Assembly (NCBI GenBank): GCA_022661535.1
Contig: JAKULF010000003.1
Span: 1,736,001 to 1,800,000, forward strand
Length of the DNA: 64,000 bases
Source of the DNA: Eutypa lata
Taxonomy: Eukaryota > Ascomycota > Sordariomycetes > Xylariales > Diatrypaceae
Direction: 5' to 3'
Positions 46,718-57,436 of this stretch are shown here, in pieces (position 1 is the stretch's first letter; the number at the start of each line of letters is the position of its first letter). Made by a program: the position numbers and the translations under genes. The notes under the pieces were generated by a model. It had not been told where the DNA came from, ran no database searches, and saw only the letters and a program-made list of their open reading frames with translations.

Positions 46718-48249
46718 GAGGTTGTATGGGTCAAGAGTCGAGTTCAGTTCGAAAAGGCGGGATTCAGAATATTGAAATAGGTAAGCTAGCCCAGCCAACC
46801 AGCCAGCCAGCCAAGCCCCGTCGTTCCGCCAAATACAACCTTGAGAAAAAAGAAGGGAGAAGTCGGAGGGTCGGCAAGGAACTTCTTTTTCAACGAGCGC
46901 GAAATTATTATATTCAAAAAAAGAGCGAAACCCAGCAGTAGCAGCAGCAGCAGTAGCAATAAATAGCCTTTTTACTACTTCTACTTCTTCTTCTCTTCCT
47001 AAATTAGATGGACTGCAAAGCAACACTTCTACGCGGCAAGGAAAAGTTCGTAAGCAAAACAATTGGAACACCGAAAAACGGACAGGACTCTTGAAGCAGG
47101 GCCATAGATATATATGTGAACTAAGTACATAGGTAGGCAGGCATGTAATATGAGAGAGTTTCCCATGGAATGTAGGTACCTTTCTCAGCAAAGTGGCGGA
47201 GAGAGCAGTGAGTTGATGGCACGGCACGTCGTTTTCTGCAGCAAGCCTCTTGGGGTCTAGGACAAAGCAGAACAACTAAAATATCGGTGAAGGTAAGACA
47301 CACGTGTAGGTACCTGACCCTAACCATGCTATCGGGCACCATGCAGCGAAAGCTTGGACTATTACATATAATTAGGAAATGCTGAAATGTCTCCAGTAGT
47401 GATTTGGCAGGTATCTTTCTTGTTCTTTTTCTTTCACCGCGACGCCGCCGTTTGGGTTTGGCAGCGTCGGGAGTTCAGTTAGTCAGTTCAGTCAGATGGG
47501 CGGTCAACAGAAAAATGACTACCCATTGTGTGACCTATCAGGAGTTTTGCGGTGAAGGGGTCCCTTTAGTGCTCTAGTACGAATAGTTAACTAGAACAGG
47601 TCCGAGCGAACAGGCGAGAAGGGAAGGGGAAAGGGAAAAACCATGTGTTAAAGCTGGTAGACCTGTAGACCACCTGCATTAGGGCCTCTGTTACCAGAAA
47701 ACACAGTACCGGGGCTGCAAGCTCAACTGTAGGCTCGCTGCATTACCATTCGTTCGTTAGGCCCGCCCTGGTTTTTAGCGTTATACACCTCACTAGGGAC
47801 CCGTGTTCATGGATTTGATAGATTTTCATGCATGTGTTGGGACAATCCCTAGCCCTAGAAGGCAAAAATCTTATGGATTCTTTTTTTCCTTTCTTCTTGT
47901 TTGGTTTCTTTTCTTCATCATGTGGGTTTTAAATATCCGAAGCTTGTCTGATCCGGAATTATGCACTCGGGATGACCTAGCCGATAGATCAACTCCGGAA
48001 GAGAAAAAAATCAAGACCGGCCGGTTTGTCCGGTATGCTGTCTTATATCTATAAGGCTAGAGCTCAAGACATATGTCTGATGGATACGACATATAATTGG
48101 TAAACCGTGTAACGTCCGTCATAAATAACCGAGATTTAAAGTCTTTTAGTACTGTATAGGTAGATCCACAAGATCTGTTGTATCTAATCCTAACAACGGA
48201 TGTGCACGATATCTATCTACTTCTAGGTACCTATCCAGCGTATGCTCAC
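46718..48249. other. Intergenic region between two F-box-type genes
   Basis: About 1.5 kb between two minus-strand genes. It contains a GCCAGCCA-type repeat near 46790-46815 and a CAG-type triplet run near 46932-46960. A minus-strand frame remains open to 47275 but looks like leader sequence. No gene is supported. Confidence 0.5.
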
Positions 48250-50748
48250 TCATAACCTTCCGTGCCTTGCTTTAAAGATAGATATCTTGTCGTCATAAAA
48301 AAGTATCTCACGTAGACGGAAACGAGCCTTGAAATATTCACCCTCATCGCCTTCTGAGGTGAGCTCCACCTCGGAATCTTCATCGTCCGAAACCTCTGTG
48401 AACTCATCATCGTCGACACTCATATTCGCGTTATTGTCGTCGTCATCAGCATCATCTCCCGTATCCTCATCCCCCTCGGTTTCGCTGAAGTGGTCATCCT
48501 CGTCCATAGTATTTGCGACATGCTCGCCATTCCCATAGATAGGCCCGTTAGGTCCTAAGTTGGAAGAGCCGGAGACCGGGCTATTCCGGGCTTCCATTAT
48601 CTCATAGCACTTGTGCTTGACACCTACGTAACATAGTTGGATCTCTGGTCGCAGGGTGACGATGTCGACAATCTGGTAGGCAATTTCTTTAAGGGCGAAG
48701 TCGATGCTCGTATGGCCCGAAATATTCGATATATGCAAAGACCGTAGTTGCGGCACATTGTAGAGGCGCTGAAGAAAGTAATGCTTTCAAGTACAACCAT
48801 TAGCGCAGTTCGGTATTAACATAGGCTCCATACTCACCCAGTCATTGTAATCCAATGCAACCGCAAGTTCCCTCAAGTTGCTCATTCGACCACTTGTGAT
48901 GTACGAGACAATTTCACTGTTTAGCATCCAGCTCTTCCAGCGACTCCCATCGGTCCTTCGGGATCTTCTTGAAGAGCTGTCGAGCAGTAGTTTCTTGAGA
49001 CTTATTCTATGTCGCTTGATTGCACCTTTGAATATCTTGGCGACGGGGACGGGGATGGGAGTATTACGACGCCTATCCTGTAAGAAGAGCACTTCCAGGG
49101 TATTCGGCGCCAGGGTGTCCTTAATGAAACTAATGAGTGACTCTGATGTGTTGTCAGTGTGGATGTACTTCAAGGCAAGATGAAATTGCATTTGAGCACA
49201 CGAAGATGAGCCAGAAGCTAGACGAATAGGCTGGAACTGTCTCTTGAGTGCTTTCCATAGAGTCTCATTGTTTGTGCAGTCCAGTATCGTGAGACTCGTC
49301 AAGACGGTCCAGTCAATGGCTTTTGTGCAGACCTGCGAGTGGATTGCTACCCTCTCGAGCCCTAAAGTTTTCAATCTGAGTTTTCCGTCCAGACGCCGCC
49401 GTCCATTATACGATGTTTTGCTACTTCCTTGAACCGTGGTGGGAACTGCCCCAGGCAGTCCAGGGGTAGCATAACTGGATGACTCTTTTTCCTTGAGTTT
49501 TGATGTAGACTTCTTTCGTATATCGTGTATCCTACCAAAGACCACCCCGAGGATGCCGCCTAATCTCCGATCTCCTATACGGCTTTCACCCGGCCATCGA
49601 GCATCTAAATCCACTTGTTTAAGGTTCGGATCATCCCATATTCGTGCGAAATCTAACCCATGAGCCTTCTGCGATATGCCGATTTGTAACTCTTCAAGTT
49701 TCGACTTAGAGCGCTCAACCAGGGTCGCTATCTCATCTAGGTAGCTTATCTCGTCGATGTCCAGCACAGTGATACTTTCCAGTGCAGGCAAAACACTGAA
49801 AGTTGGATATTCTACTGAACTTTCTGAATATTTTACCGGCTGCACCCTCATGGGAGAAGCGTCATGAGATTGCATGCTTGTATTTGGGTTAACCGGAGGG
49901 ACTGCCAGAGCTGGATGAGCTGGGCCGCCAATGGATGATGTCGTGGTTGAATTGTTGGCAGTATCGGAATTATCGTGCCAGCGAACCCACACCTTCTCTA
50001 GTCTGGACGTACCATCGGACATCCGCAGGCTCGCCAGAGACATGAAAATATCGGAGAGGACACCGGTCGGCATATCCCATACAAACGTCTCGAGGTTCGT
50101 CATCTTGGCAACAGCTAATGCTACTAATGTGCTTAACATCTTTCCATTTTCCTTAGTGATCATGTATTCAGCGATCAGGCCTGGAGGACCATTCCCGATG
50201 GAGAATTTTCTCGTATATTTGGCATATTGGTTATCACCGAGCTTCAGCGGGTGGCTGTCGGTGTTCGCGCGCAACCATCTTGTCATTTGGGCGAACTTGC
50301 TCCCTAGACACAACGTAGAGAGACCGTAAGTAAGAGCATCAACGCCCTTGGTATCTTGGCTACTCAGCCCCATTTCGGGCCAAACAATATCGAAGCGTGC
50401 GTAAATAAGCGGCACCGCAAGATTATAGAGTGTCGAGTGGGTCATAGCGAGCGAGTTCAAGTTATTCGTGTAGACAACCTAAGGTAGTAGAACGTGATAC
50501 CAGTCAGCAGGCGGCCGTCTAATATATCAATTCAACCTATAAACTCTCAGACATACTTCCTTAACAATCAGCCGTAGAATATCAACTGGTAGGTCCAGCA
50601 AGCGCAAGGGACCCTCCTTCTTCTTGACAGTCTCCCACTCGCGCGTCTTGTTGCTGAGGATTTCGGTCATTCTGGCGGCTGGCTGATCGCTTAACGAGCT
50701 TTCAAGTGCCGAGCTATGCGCTGTAGGTTCCCGGGTTTCTTGCTTCAT
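48250..50748 (-). CDS. Large F-box-like protein with acidic C-terminus
   Basis: Three exons (50748-50557, 50478-48838, 48783-48250; introns 78 and 54 bp) give 788 residues in one frame. Residues about 50-95 resemble an F-box spanning the first splice site: LRLLDLPVDILRLIVKE then VVYTNNLNSLAMTHSTLY. The middle contains Leu-rich segments separated by Ser/Thr-rich linkers (LPALESITVLDIDEISYLDE, VLTSLTILDCTNNETLW, LEVLFLQDRR). The last 110 residues include a strongly acidic run (DEDDHFSETEGDEDTGDD and similar) before a final basic stretch. A role as SCF substrate receptor is inferred from the F-box-like part only. The start at 50748 is the first ATG; the frame continues upstream only to a TTG. 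The acceptor of exon 3 is AAG, less common but needed for phase. Confidence 0.75.
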
Positions 50749-52797
50749 TTCGGTATGGGGGTATGCCAGCTGGGTAGTAACGCTCAAATATATTACTATC
50801 GATATATCCTCGCTCAGTTCTAAGTACCTAGTTCGTGCTTATGTTATCCGCCGCTGGAGAGCTTCAAAGCCAGGCATAGATCAATCATTTGATACGGTAA
50901 TACCCAGGGTGTTTATGATGTCAACCTAAATCGTGAGGCAGCTGAGGCAGTGGGAATCTAGAAGATGACCTTGTGTAACTTGATCATCGCCTGTTTTAGG
51001 TATCTATGCAAGCAGGATGGGACACGCAATTTACTTTGCGCAACTAGAAGATTGTTGAGGTGTCTCGATGAAATGCACTTGTAAACTAAGTACTCGACAG
51101 GTAGCATTTGTAGACCAATAAGAACACCGATCTTCGGATTTCGGCGTATGTAAAGTATGTAAGGTTTGTCATGGAATTGGTTCCATGAGTCCTATGAGAA
51201 TGAGTATATGCCTTAGAAGGCGAAATGCAATAGTTTAATTGATCTCGTTCTTGGGACCACATGTGAAGAAAGCTTCCATAACACGTAGTTTACCACGCGC
51301 AGCTTACAGTCGTTACGTACATACATTACCTATAACGGCGATCCTGCCTGCAAGTCAACATTGAATGTACAGAGCATATGCATTGATACTTAACCATATG
51401 ATTCGACAGACCGACTACTACTTTTGGACATTTGAATACTTGGAATGGCATTGCCTTGTCCATAACGTCAAGATAGTCAAGATAGTCAAGTAAAATTGAT
51501 CTTCTGAGTAATAGTGAGTATACTTCGTACTTCGTGGTATTGCACAATACCCTTCTTCAGGACATACAAGTAACTATGTACAAAGGGAAACTAAACTCTC
51601 TTGGCAGATCAATATAAATACACCCGCTCCAGATCAGGCAATAGTAAGCCTACATTGTAGACAGCTTATCCGTCCACCGTCATCCCTCACTCATGGTTTT
51701 TGCCGTTTTTATAGCTTAACAGAGCTTCTTTAGCACTAATGCAAGAGCTCAGGGCTGTCTACCTCCCTACGTCAGTCCTGCCATAGAAGCAAAACTGTTG
51801 GAATACATTGCTGTTTTCAGTTAGTTCCTGTTGACTTAGGTAAGTAAGTAGGTAGACATCACTTTGCGCCTTAACAGAACAAGCCGGATATCTATTCTTT
51901 ACGTCGTACTGATATATTTATTGTAGGCAATAAGCCTCCCACTTTATGGATATTTAATAACCTCCAACGTGGTCGCTATCAAGTTGACAACGCGACCCGC
52001 CTTTGAACGCTCCAAGGTTGCATTGATACATTAACATACTTTCCGAATTGGGACAAGCCAGGCCGATGTCAGGATGTAACGCCCGCCAGCCCCTCAATTC
52101 TCGGTGCTAATACCCCGGTCCGATGAGGGGTCATTTCTCTTTGGGCTTCTGGGTGCTAGGTAGGTACTGCTTTTGGGCTCATAGTTCCTCGTCCATCACA
52201 TCAGATAAAGCTTTGGTCTTCCTGTCTCAGCCCTTTCCAGTCTCTTTGTTCCAACATGTGTGAATGCAGTGGTGCATCTTGAAAGACAAGAAGACCTGAC
52301 CGCGACTGTTTGCGAAGGTGGTTCAACTTGGCTCGGATCGTTGTGTGCGCCCCCTCCTCAAGGGATCTTCGACGTTCTGATTGTGAATGACTGTTCTGTG
52401 CCCCGCCACGCGCTCTGTTGTCTGGCTAAATTAAAACTACAACATCTTTGACTTAACCTGTCTTCCCATCCAGCGGTCGGGGTTGAATATTACTGCCTAG
52501 CAACATTACACGTTAGCTTCATACTCAGGTTAGTCAAGGACACCTTTTACCACCGTGACCAGTTTAGGTGTCTTTTTAGGGGAGGTGGCTTATTAGGATC
52601 CTATTTAAAGTCGGAGGTGATCATGTGCTTCACCTTGCTTATCCCTCCGTCCTAGCTATCAAGCTTGTCTGATCTCGGGCTTATCATTGAACTCATTTAG
52701 GTCGATCATCTTCTCCTGCTGTCGCATACCAGATTAACGTTTCATATTTTTCGCATCCCTCTTCCGAAAACAACTCGTTTATTTTAGAAAAGAAAAA
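50749..52797. other. Intergenic region between F-box gene and PKR1 (divergent)
   Basis: About 2 kb between divergent genes, holding both promoters. Short open frames (51326-51547, 52260-52451) are not supported. A small direct repeat AAGATAGTC occurs near 51469-51490. Confidence 0.5.
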
Positions 52798-53268
52798 ATG
52801 GCAGGCTTCGCGCAGAACCTCTGGGAGTCCATCTTCACCCCCGGGCCGACACCGACTCTTTTGGTCGCAACAAACGTCACTTTCGCCTCTCTCCAGCTCG
52901 TTCTCCTCGCCCTCCTTCTCGCGACATATAGTATCCATTTCGTGATACTATCATTCATATCGGCAGGGCTATGGTGGTCTATTAACTGGTTTGCTGCCGA
53001 ATTGAGAGTAGCTCAGGCGAAGGAAGAGAGGGAAAAGGCAAGGGCGCAACAGCGCGCGAGCCAGCAAGCCACAGAAGACAGCGATACCGAAGTCGAGACT
53101 TTAATTTCGAAGGATGTACCAGAGCTAGGGAGTAAAGAAATTGAGGCTATCGAGCAGGTGGGAGATCTAAAACAAAGAGGGTCGCCTTCGTTGGGGACGA
53201 AATCGAGTGTTAGTACGGAGGACGAGTGGGAGAAGGTATCCGAGAACGAGAACGAGAAGGACAAATGA
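52798..53268 (+). CDS. PKR1: V-ATPase assembly factor Pkr1
   Basis: A single exon encodes 156 residues. Pkr1 is a small ER membrane protein needed to assemble the membrane sector of the vacuolar H+-ATPase. The family block is plain at the N-terminus: LWESIFTPGPTPTLL, then two hydrophobic segments at about 20-43 (NVTFASLQLVLLALLLATYS) and 45-65 (FVILSFISAGLWWSINWF). The C-terminal half is charged and Ser/Glu-rich and should be cytosolic; it is longer than in yeast. The start ATG follows an A-rich leader. No intron is needed. Confidence 0.9.
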   Translation: MAGFAQNLWESIFTPGPTPTLLVATNVTFASLQLVLLALLLATYSIHFVILSFISAGLWWSINWFAAELRVAQAKEEREKARAQQRASQQATEDSDTEVETLISKDVPELGSKEIEAIEQVGDLKQRGSPSLGTKSSVSTEDEWEKVSENENEKDK

Positions 53269-53895
53269 GAATGGTGACTACAATGATGATGGAGCCAATA
53301 CCTACATATGTAGGTATCTACTTTCATGTTCCCCATTTCTCTACATGTAGAGCTGGGTGTTTCATAGCATCAATGATACTCATCACATCACCTATTGGCA
53401 GCTAATTTGGTTGGAGTACTTATTAGATACCTGATACCTACATACCTCTATACGTCCATATTTGGCGTTAACTATGTACCTACTTAGCATCAGTGTGCAG
53501 TTGTTTTTCTGGGTGGCTTTACAACGTTGATACCATCAATTGCAGTTTTAGAATCATTTCAATAGTATTTTACTCTTTGCTGAAGTTATATATCATATAT
53601 TTGACACATCACTTCCTTTCAAAGTGATTGTTGACTGTATGTATGAATGCCTTAACATTGAAGTACATACCGTACTACGTAACAATATGATGTCACGTGA
53701 CTAGAATGGGTTAGGTGTGTTAAAGCCTCCAGGCTAGGACTTGGGAGCTTCGTCCAACTCTAAATTTTGGACTTAGGTAAGTAATTGGAGAGGTTGAGCT
53801 TTGGTGAACCGCGACTTACTTCACAACACAACACGACAACTACCAAACCCTCTATAAACAAACCCATATCTAATTCCATCTTTTCTATTGTCAAG
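53269..53895. promoter_or_regulatory. Intergenic region upstream of SmD1
   Basis: About 0.6 kb between tandem plus-strand genes. It carries TACCTA/TAGGTA-type tracts near 53298-53320 and 53430-53450. No gene is supported. Confidence 0.5.
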
Positions 53896-54443
53896 ATGAA
53901 GCTCGTCAGGTAAGCGCCCCAGCCCTTACCGCTGCACACAACAGTGCTAAAATCTTCTTCCAAAAAAAAAAGCTACCATACACGGCCGCCTTGCTGATAT
54001 TAAATAACAATCCAGATTTCTCATGAAATGCGCGAACGAGACCGTCACTATTGAGCTCAAGAATGGTATGTCATAGTCCAACCCTCAAATTCAAATAACC
54101 CCCAGTACTAACCATAATGTTCTTCTCTTCAGGCACCATCATCCACGGCACCATCACATCCGTCTCCCCCCAGATGAACACGGCCCTGCGGACGGTCAAA
54201 ATGACCCCCAAGGGCCAGGACCCGATCTCCTTAGACACCATGAACATTCGCGGCTCGACGATCCGCTACTTCATTCTGCCCGATTCGCTTCCTCTCGATA
54301 CGCTCCTGATCGATGACTCGGTCAAGCCCAAGAACAAGGCCCGTAAGGAGCAGCAGGAGAAGGCTCGAGGCGTCCGGGGTGGCAGAGGCAGGGGAGGAGG
54401 AGGAGGTGGCCGAGGCCGAGGACGGGGCCGAGGCAGGCCGTAA
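53896..54443 (+). CDS. SMD1: Small nuclear ribonucleoprotein Sm D1
   Basis: Three exons (53896-53909, 54016-54065, 54133-54443) give 124 residues. SmD1 is one of seven Sm proteins that ring the U1, U2, U4 and U5 snRNAs in the spliceosome. The Sm fold is clear: [20 protein letters not shown] with [12 protein letters not shown] (Sm1) and [19 protein letters not shown] (Sm2). The tail after about residue 98 is a run of RG repeats ([14 protein letters not shown]), the usual site of arginine methylation. The first exon codes less than five residues and the second is 50 bp, so both are easily missed; phases 2 and 1 match the conserved reading. Confidence 0.96.
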
Positions 54444-54950
54444 GTAAGGGTGAGAGTAAGGGAAGGGAAGGGAAAGGGAAGGAACAGAGCACTTGGCTAT
54501 TGGTTTCGTAGGAGACAGTGCACTGGCTGATGGCAAGCCTTGGAGCGAGATAAGGTATACAGCAGCAGCAGCAGCAGCAGCAGTAGCACTTGGAGTCTCA
54601 AGGGACACTCATGCCGGAATGGACCTCTATGCTCGATTGTGGTGCCTAATAGGTAAATCTTCTACGACGACGGCGGCGACTTTTGTTAGAGGGAAACCCC
54701 AAAAATCGTCATAAATGGCACGATAAGATGATTGGCAGCTGGTATGGCTTCCTCGTGTCGTCATCATAATCATCACCGGGCGACATCTACTTTACTTGTT
54801 CCGAGCTGAATCAAGAGCAGAAGAGAAAGGATAAAGCTCATGAACCATCATCATAATAATAAAGATGTTGACCAAAGTCCTCTTTCCGTCCTAACTTTCT
54901 AGTCCATCCCTCCCTCCCTCCCCTTTTTCCAGCTCATCTTGTCAAGTCGT
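54444..54950. other. Short convergent intergenic region with CAG repeat
   Basis: About 0.5 kb between the convergent SmD1 and MTQ2 genes. It holds a pure CAG-type repeat near 54559-54588 and no supported gene; minus-strand open frames here only read through the repeats. Confidence 0.6.
54559..54588. repeat. CAG trinucleotide repeat
   Basis: About eight uninterrupted CAG units followed by TAGCA lie in the 3' flank of SmD1. A matching triplet run occurs inside MTQ2 near 55507-55535, where it codes for alanines. Confidence 0.9.
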
Positions 54951-55892
54951 TCAGAGTCGATTCATTTCTCTCCATATCCTAATAATCTGCAGCTTCTCCC
55001 AGCCGGCCGTCTTCCCACTAGACCCCACCGTCTCGGCCCTCCAGCCCAGCCCGTCCCCACCCCAATACTCACCCCCCACGACCCTCCGCTTCACCTCCTC
55101 GGGCCTGTTCTGCGCGCACAGCAGGACGTACGCGCACCCCCTGGCAGAAAGCACGCGCGGCAGGTCCGCGAGCAGCCGCTCCGTCGTCTCCATGCCGTCG
55201 CGCCCTCCCGCGTACGACAGCGCCAGGAGGTGTGAATCAGCGTCGAACGTACTACTACTGGAACTACCAGCTGGGGCAGCTTTGCTCCTTTGCCCCTCGC
55301 CCTCCCCATCCCCGTCGTCCCCACTACTGTTACCTCGGGGCGTAGCAGGCATCTCCGGCGTAGGCACGTACGGCGGGTTGAAGATCAGCACGTCGACGCA
55401 GCCGTCGCGCAGAGGCGCCGTCAGGTCGCCCCGCGAGGCGTCCAGCCAGGTTCCGCTTCCAATTCCACCATCACTACCATTCCCACTCCCTTCCTTTCGC
55501 TTTACAGAAGCAGCAGCAGCAGCAGCAGCAGTAGCCTTCCGCACCGTCTCCCCCGTCGCCCGGCACGCATGGACATTGACATCCACGGCAGCGGTCAGGA
55601 TCCTCGGGGTCCCGAAGAGGACGTCCGCCTGCGCGTTCGCGAAGGCGATCACGACGCCGGAGCCGGGGCCGATCTCTACAACGAAGGGTGGTGGTGGTGA
55701 TGGTTTTCCATCTGCTGCATCGTTGTGGTGGTGGTGGTGGTGGTGGTGGTGGTGGTGGTGGAAGAAGAAGCGGTCCCGCAGAAATGCCGTCTCGCTCGCC
55801 GACGAGAGCGTGTCCAGGAACAGGAACGAGTCCTCCGCTGGCTCGTATATGCGCTCGTACGCTACGTGCGAGGTGTCGGGCGTGGGGAGCAT
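54951..55892 (-). CDS. MTQ2: eRF1 glutamine methyltransferase catalytic subunit (Mtq2/HemK2 type)
   Basis: A single exon encodes 313 residues. Mtq2, with Trm112, methylates the Gln of the GGQ motif in release factor eRF1. The N-terminus reads HVAYERIYEPAEDSFLFLD, the family hallmark. The SAM site is VVEIGPGSGVVIAF (about 71-84), and the catalytic NPPY motif is at 172-175 (LIFNPPYVPTP). The C-terminal part has SYAGGRDGMETTERLL and the end WEKLQIIRIWR. The gene carries unusual low-complexity insertions: twelve consecutive His at 45-56, an Ala run at about 115-125 and a Gly/Ser-rich stretch after NPPY. These make it longer than yeast Mtq2 (221). The insertions fall in loops and the motifs are intact, so the enzyme is probably active. 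It converges on SmD1. Confidence 0.93.
   Translation of the reverse strand: MLPTPDTSHVAYERIYEPAEDSFLFLDTLSSASETAFLRDRFFFHHHHHHHHHHHHNDAADGKPSPPPPFVVEIGPGSGVVIAFANAQADVLFGTPRILTAAVDVNVHACRATGETVRKATAAAAAAASVKRKEGSGNGSDGGIGSGTWLDASRGDLTAPLRDGCVDVLIFNPPYVPTPEMPATPRGNSSGDDGDGEGEGQRSKAAPAGSSSSSTFDADSHLLALSYAGGRDGMETTERLLADLPRVLSARGCAYVLLCAQNRPEEVKRRVVGGEYWGGDGLGWRAETVGSSGKTAGWEKLQIIRIWREMNRL
55727..55762. repeat. GGT trinucleotide repeat encoding poly-His in MTQ2
   Basis: A run of about twelve GTG/TGG-phase triplets on the plus strand is read on the minus strand as CAC codons for twelve histidines in Mtq2. Confidence 0.95.
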
Positions 55893-57145
55893 TAGGGTGG
55901 GTAGGTAGGTGTGTAAGTGCGTTAGGATATCGTTATGGCGGCGGCAGCAGCAGCGGCCTATAAGTGTAGAAATTTTTGCCTCACCCCCCTCTCGCGTGTC
56001 CGTAATTGTTGCTTTACTGGTGAGTGAGGTCCAGCGTCTTACAGTTGCGAGTGAGATTTCGTCGAAGGTGATTGGCGTTGCGTCGAATGGGATGAAGTGA
56101 GAAAGTTGACCTCGGACTTGCCATACTACTTAGTAATATAGTTCGGAATTCGTTTGATTTAAATGGGGCACGTGATACTCCAGTCAATCAATACTTGGAT
56201 TCCACCTGGCGGTTTCTATTAAGGATTGAGTGAGTATATATAGATGACTCGTCATGCAACTCTTGCATTGGTGTCCACGGAGGTTACAAATGTTTTCGAT
56301 TCCCATTGCGGCTTATCTGATGGCAGCTATTTCTGTAGTTGTGTGGATTGCATGCGGCAACCTATCGTACCCCTTTCCCTCCAACTCCCTAACCCAATTA
56401 GAACGTCCATTCCCTTAACCTCCCTCCCAATTCTTCTTAGGCGTTTACAAGTTCGCTAGTTATTATTGTTGAGCTATTAGACTATCATGAGGGGGCCATC
56501 TACAACAATACGAGAGTAGGGGTAGAAGCCTGCAATTACACCTACACTATTCATCGAGTTCTTCGGTAATATCCTCAGGGGACAATGTTGCAGGCGATCA
56601 ACTAGTAATAGACGAAGAACTATTAAAAAGGCAACAATAAAGACGTGAAGTGCCTCGGATGCTGACAGAATGCAGATGGGCCAACCAATAACACCCGTCT
56701 TCCTCTAATGGAAGGGAGGTATTCATATATGCCTTCCAAATGCGGCGGGGCATGACCAAAAGTCAAAGCCACCAAAGTAGCTAATCACGAAGATCGTAGG
56801 TATGGGAGAGTATTTCAGAAGTCTTAACTCTAGCTGTACGCTGATATCTTCATCTACATCCAACAGTCCTTCTCTTTTGGCCTATATCCTCGGTCTGCAC
56901 ATTCATGCTTAAGGAGCACCTCTTCGCTCCTCCTTCCTTTCCTGCCTATCGTCCTTGGTATAGGCATGAACATCTAGAAGAAGCGCCAACCACAGCAATT
57001 TTTATTCTGGTTCCTTATTACGTCCATGTTGTTGTAGTTGTTCTTGCCGTTAGATGAGCCCTCGAGTATATACCACGACACCAACCCTTCCTCCCCCAAT
57101 CCATTCCATACCATTCTCATTTATCTATCGACTCCTCCCCTCCTC
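55893..57145. other. Intergenic region upstream of MTQ2
   Basis: About 1.25 kb with no supported gene. It includes the MTQ2 promoter and the 3' flank of the small Cys-rich gene. Open frames at 55909-56100 and 56244-56459 are unsupported. Confidence 0.5.
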
Positions 57146-57436
57146 TCACATGACAACGCACTCCACCCCCGGATCCGCCTTGCAAGGCCCCTCCCCACAG
57201 CGCACGCGGTCCCTCATATCCGTGATCATGCGGACGTAGTGCAGATTATAGCTACCGGGACCGCCACAGCAAGCGGGACAGAGGCCGTCGTACAGGAACT
57301 CCGGGGACGGCTCCCGCGCGCACCCGTCCCCGAACGTCCCGCACGTCCAGAACCCCTGGCCCGGCCAGCACGGCTGCCCGATCTGCAGCCAGTGGTGCCC
57401 GCAGCAGCGCGAGCGGAAGTGGATCGTTGTGCACAT
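57146..57436 (-). CDS. Small Cys-rich protein, uncharacterised
   Basis: A single exon of 96 residues with a good ATG. It has eleven cysteines plus His pairs: C11-C12-x-H14-H15, C23, C32, C39, C53-x2-C56-C57, C80, C85, C93. The early CCGHHW and later CPAC could form a zinc-binding knuckle. Other visible features are FWTCGTFGDG, CAREPSPEF and a basic helix-like segment VRMITDMRDRVR. There is no signal peptide or membrane span, so it is probably intracellular rather than a secreted effector. From memory similar short proteins occur in other filamentous ascomycetes, but I cannot name a family or a function. Local base composition is clearly GC-richer than the flanks, which supports coding. The plus-strand frame over the same bases is an antisense shadow. 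Confidence 0.6.
   Translation of the reverse strand: MCTTIHFRSRCCGHHWLQIGQPCWPGQGFWTCGTFGDGCAREPSPEFLYDGLCPACCGGPGSYNLHYVRMITDMRDRVRCGEGPCKADPGVECVVM

Noticed and set aside
55192..55908. 238-codon plus-strand frame
   Set aside because: Antisense to MTQ2; contains a Trp run that is the mirror of the His repeat.
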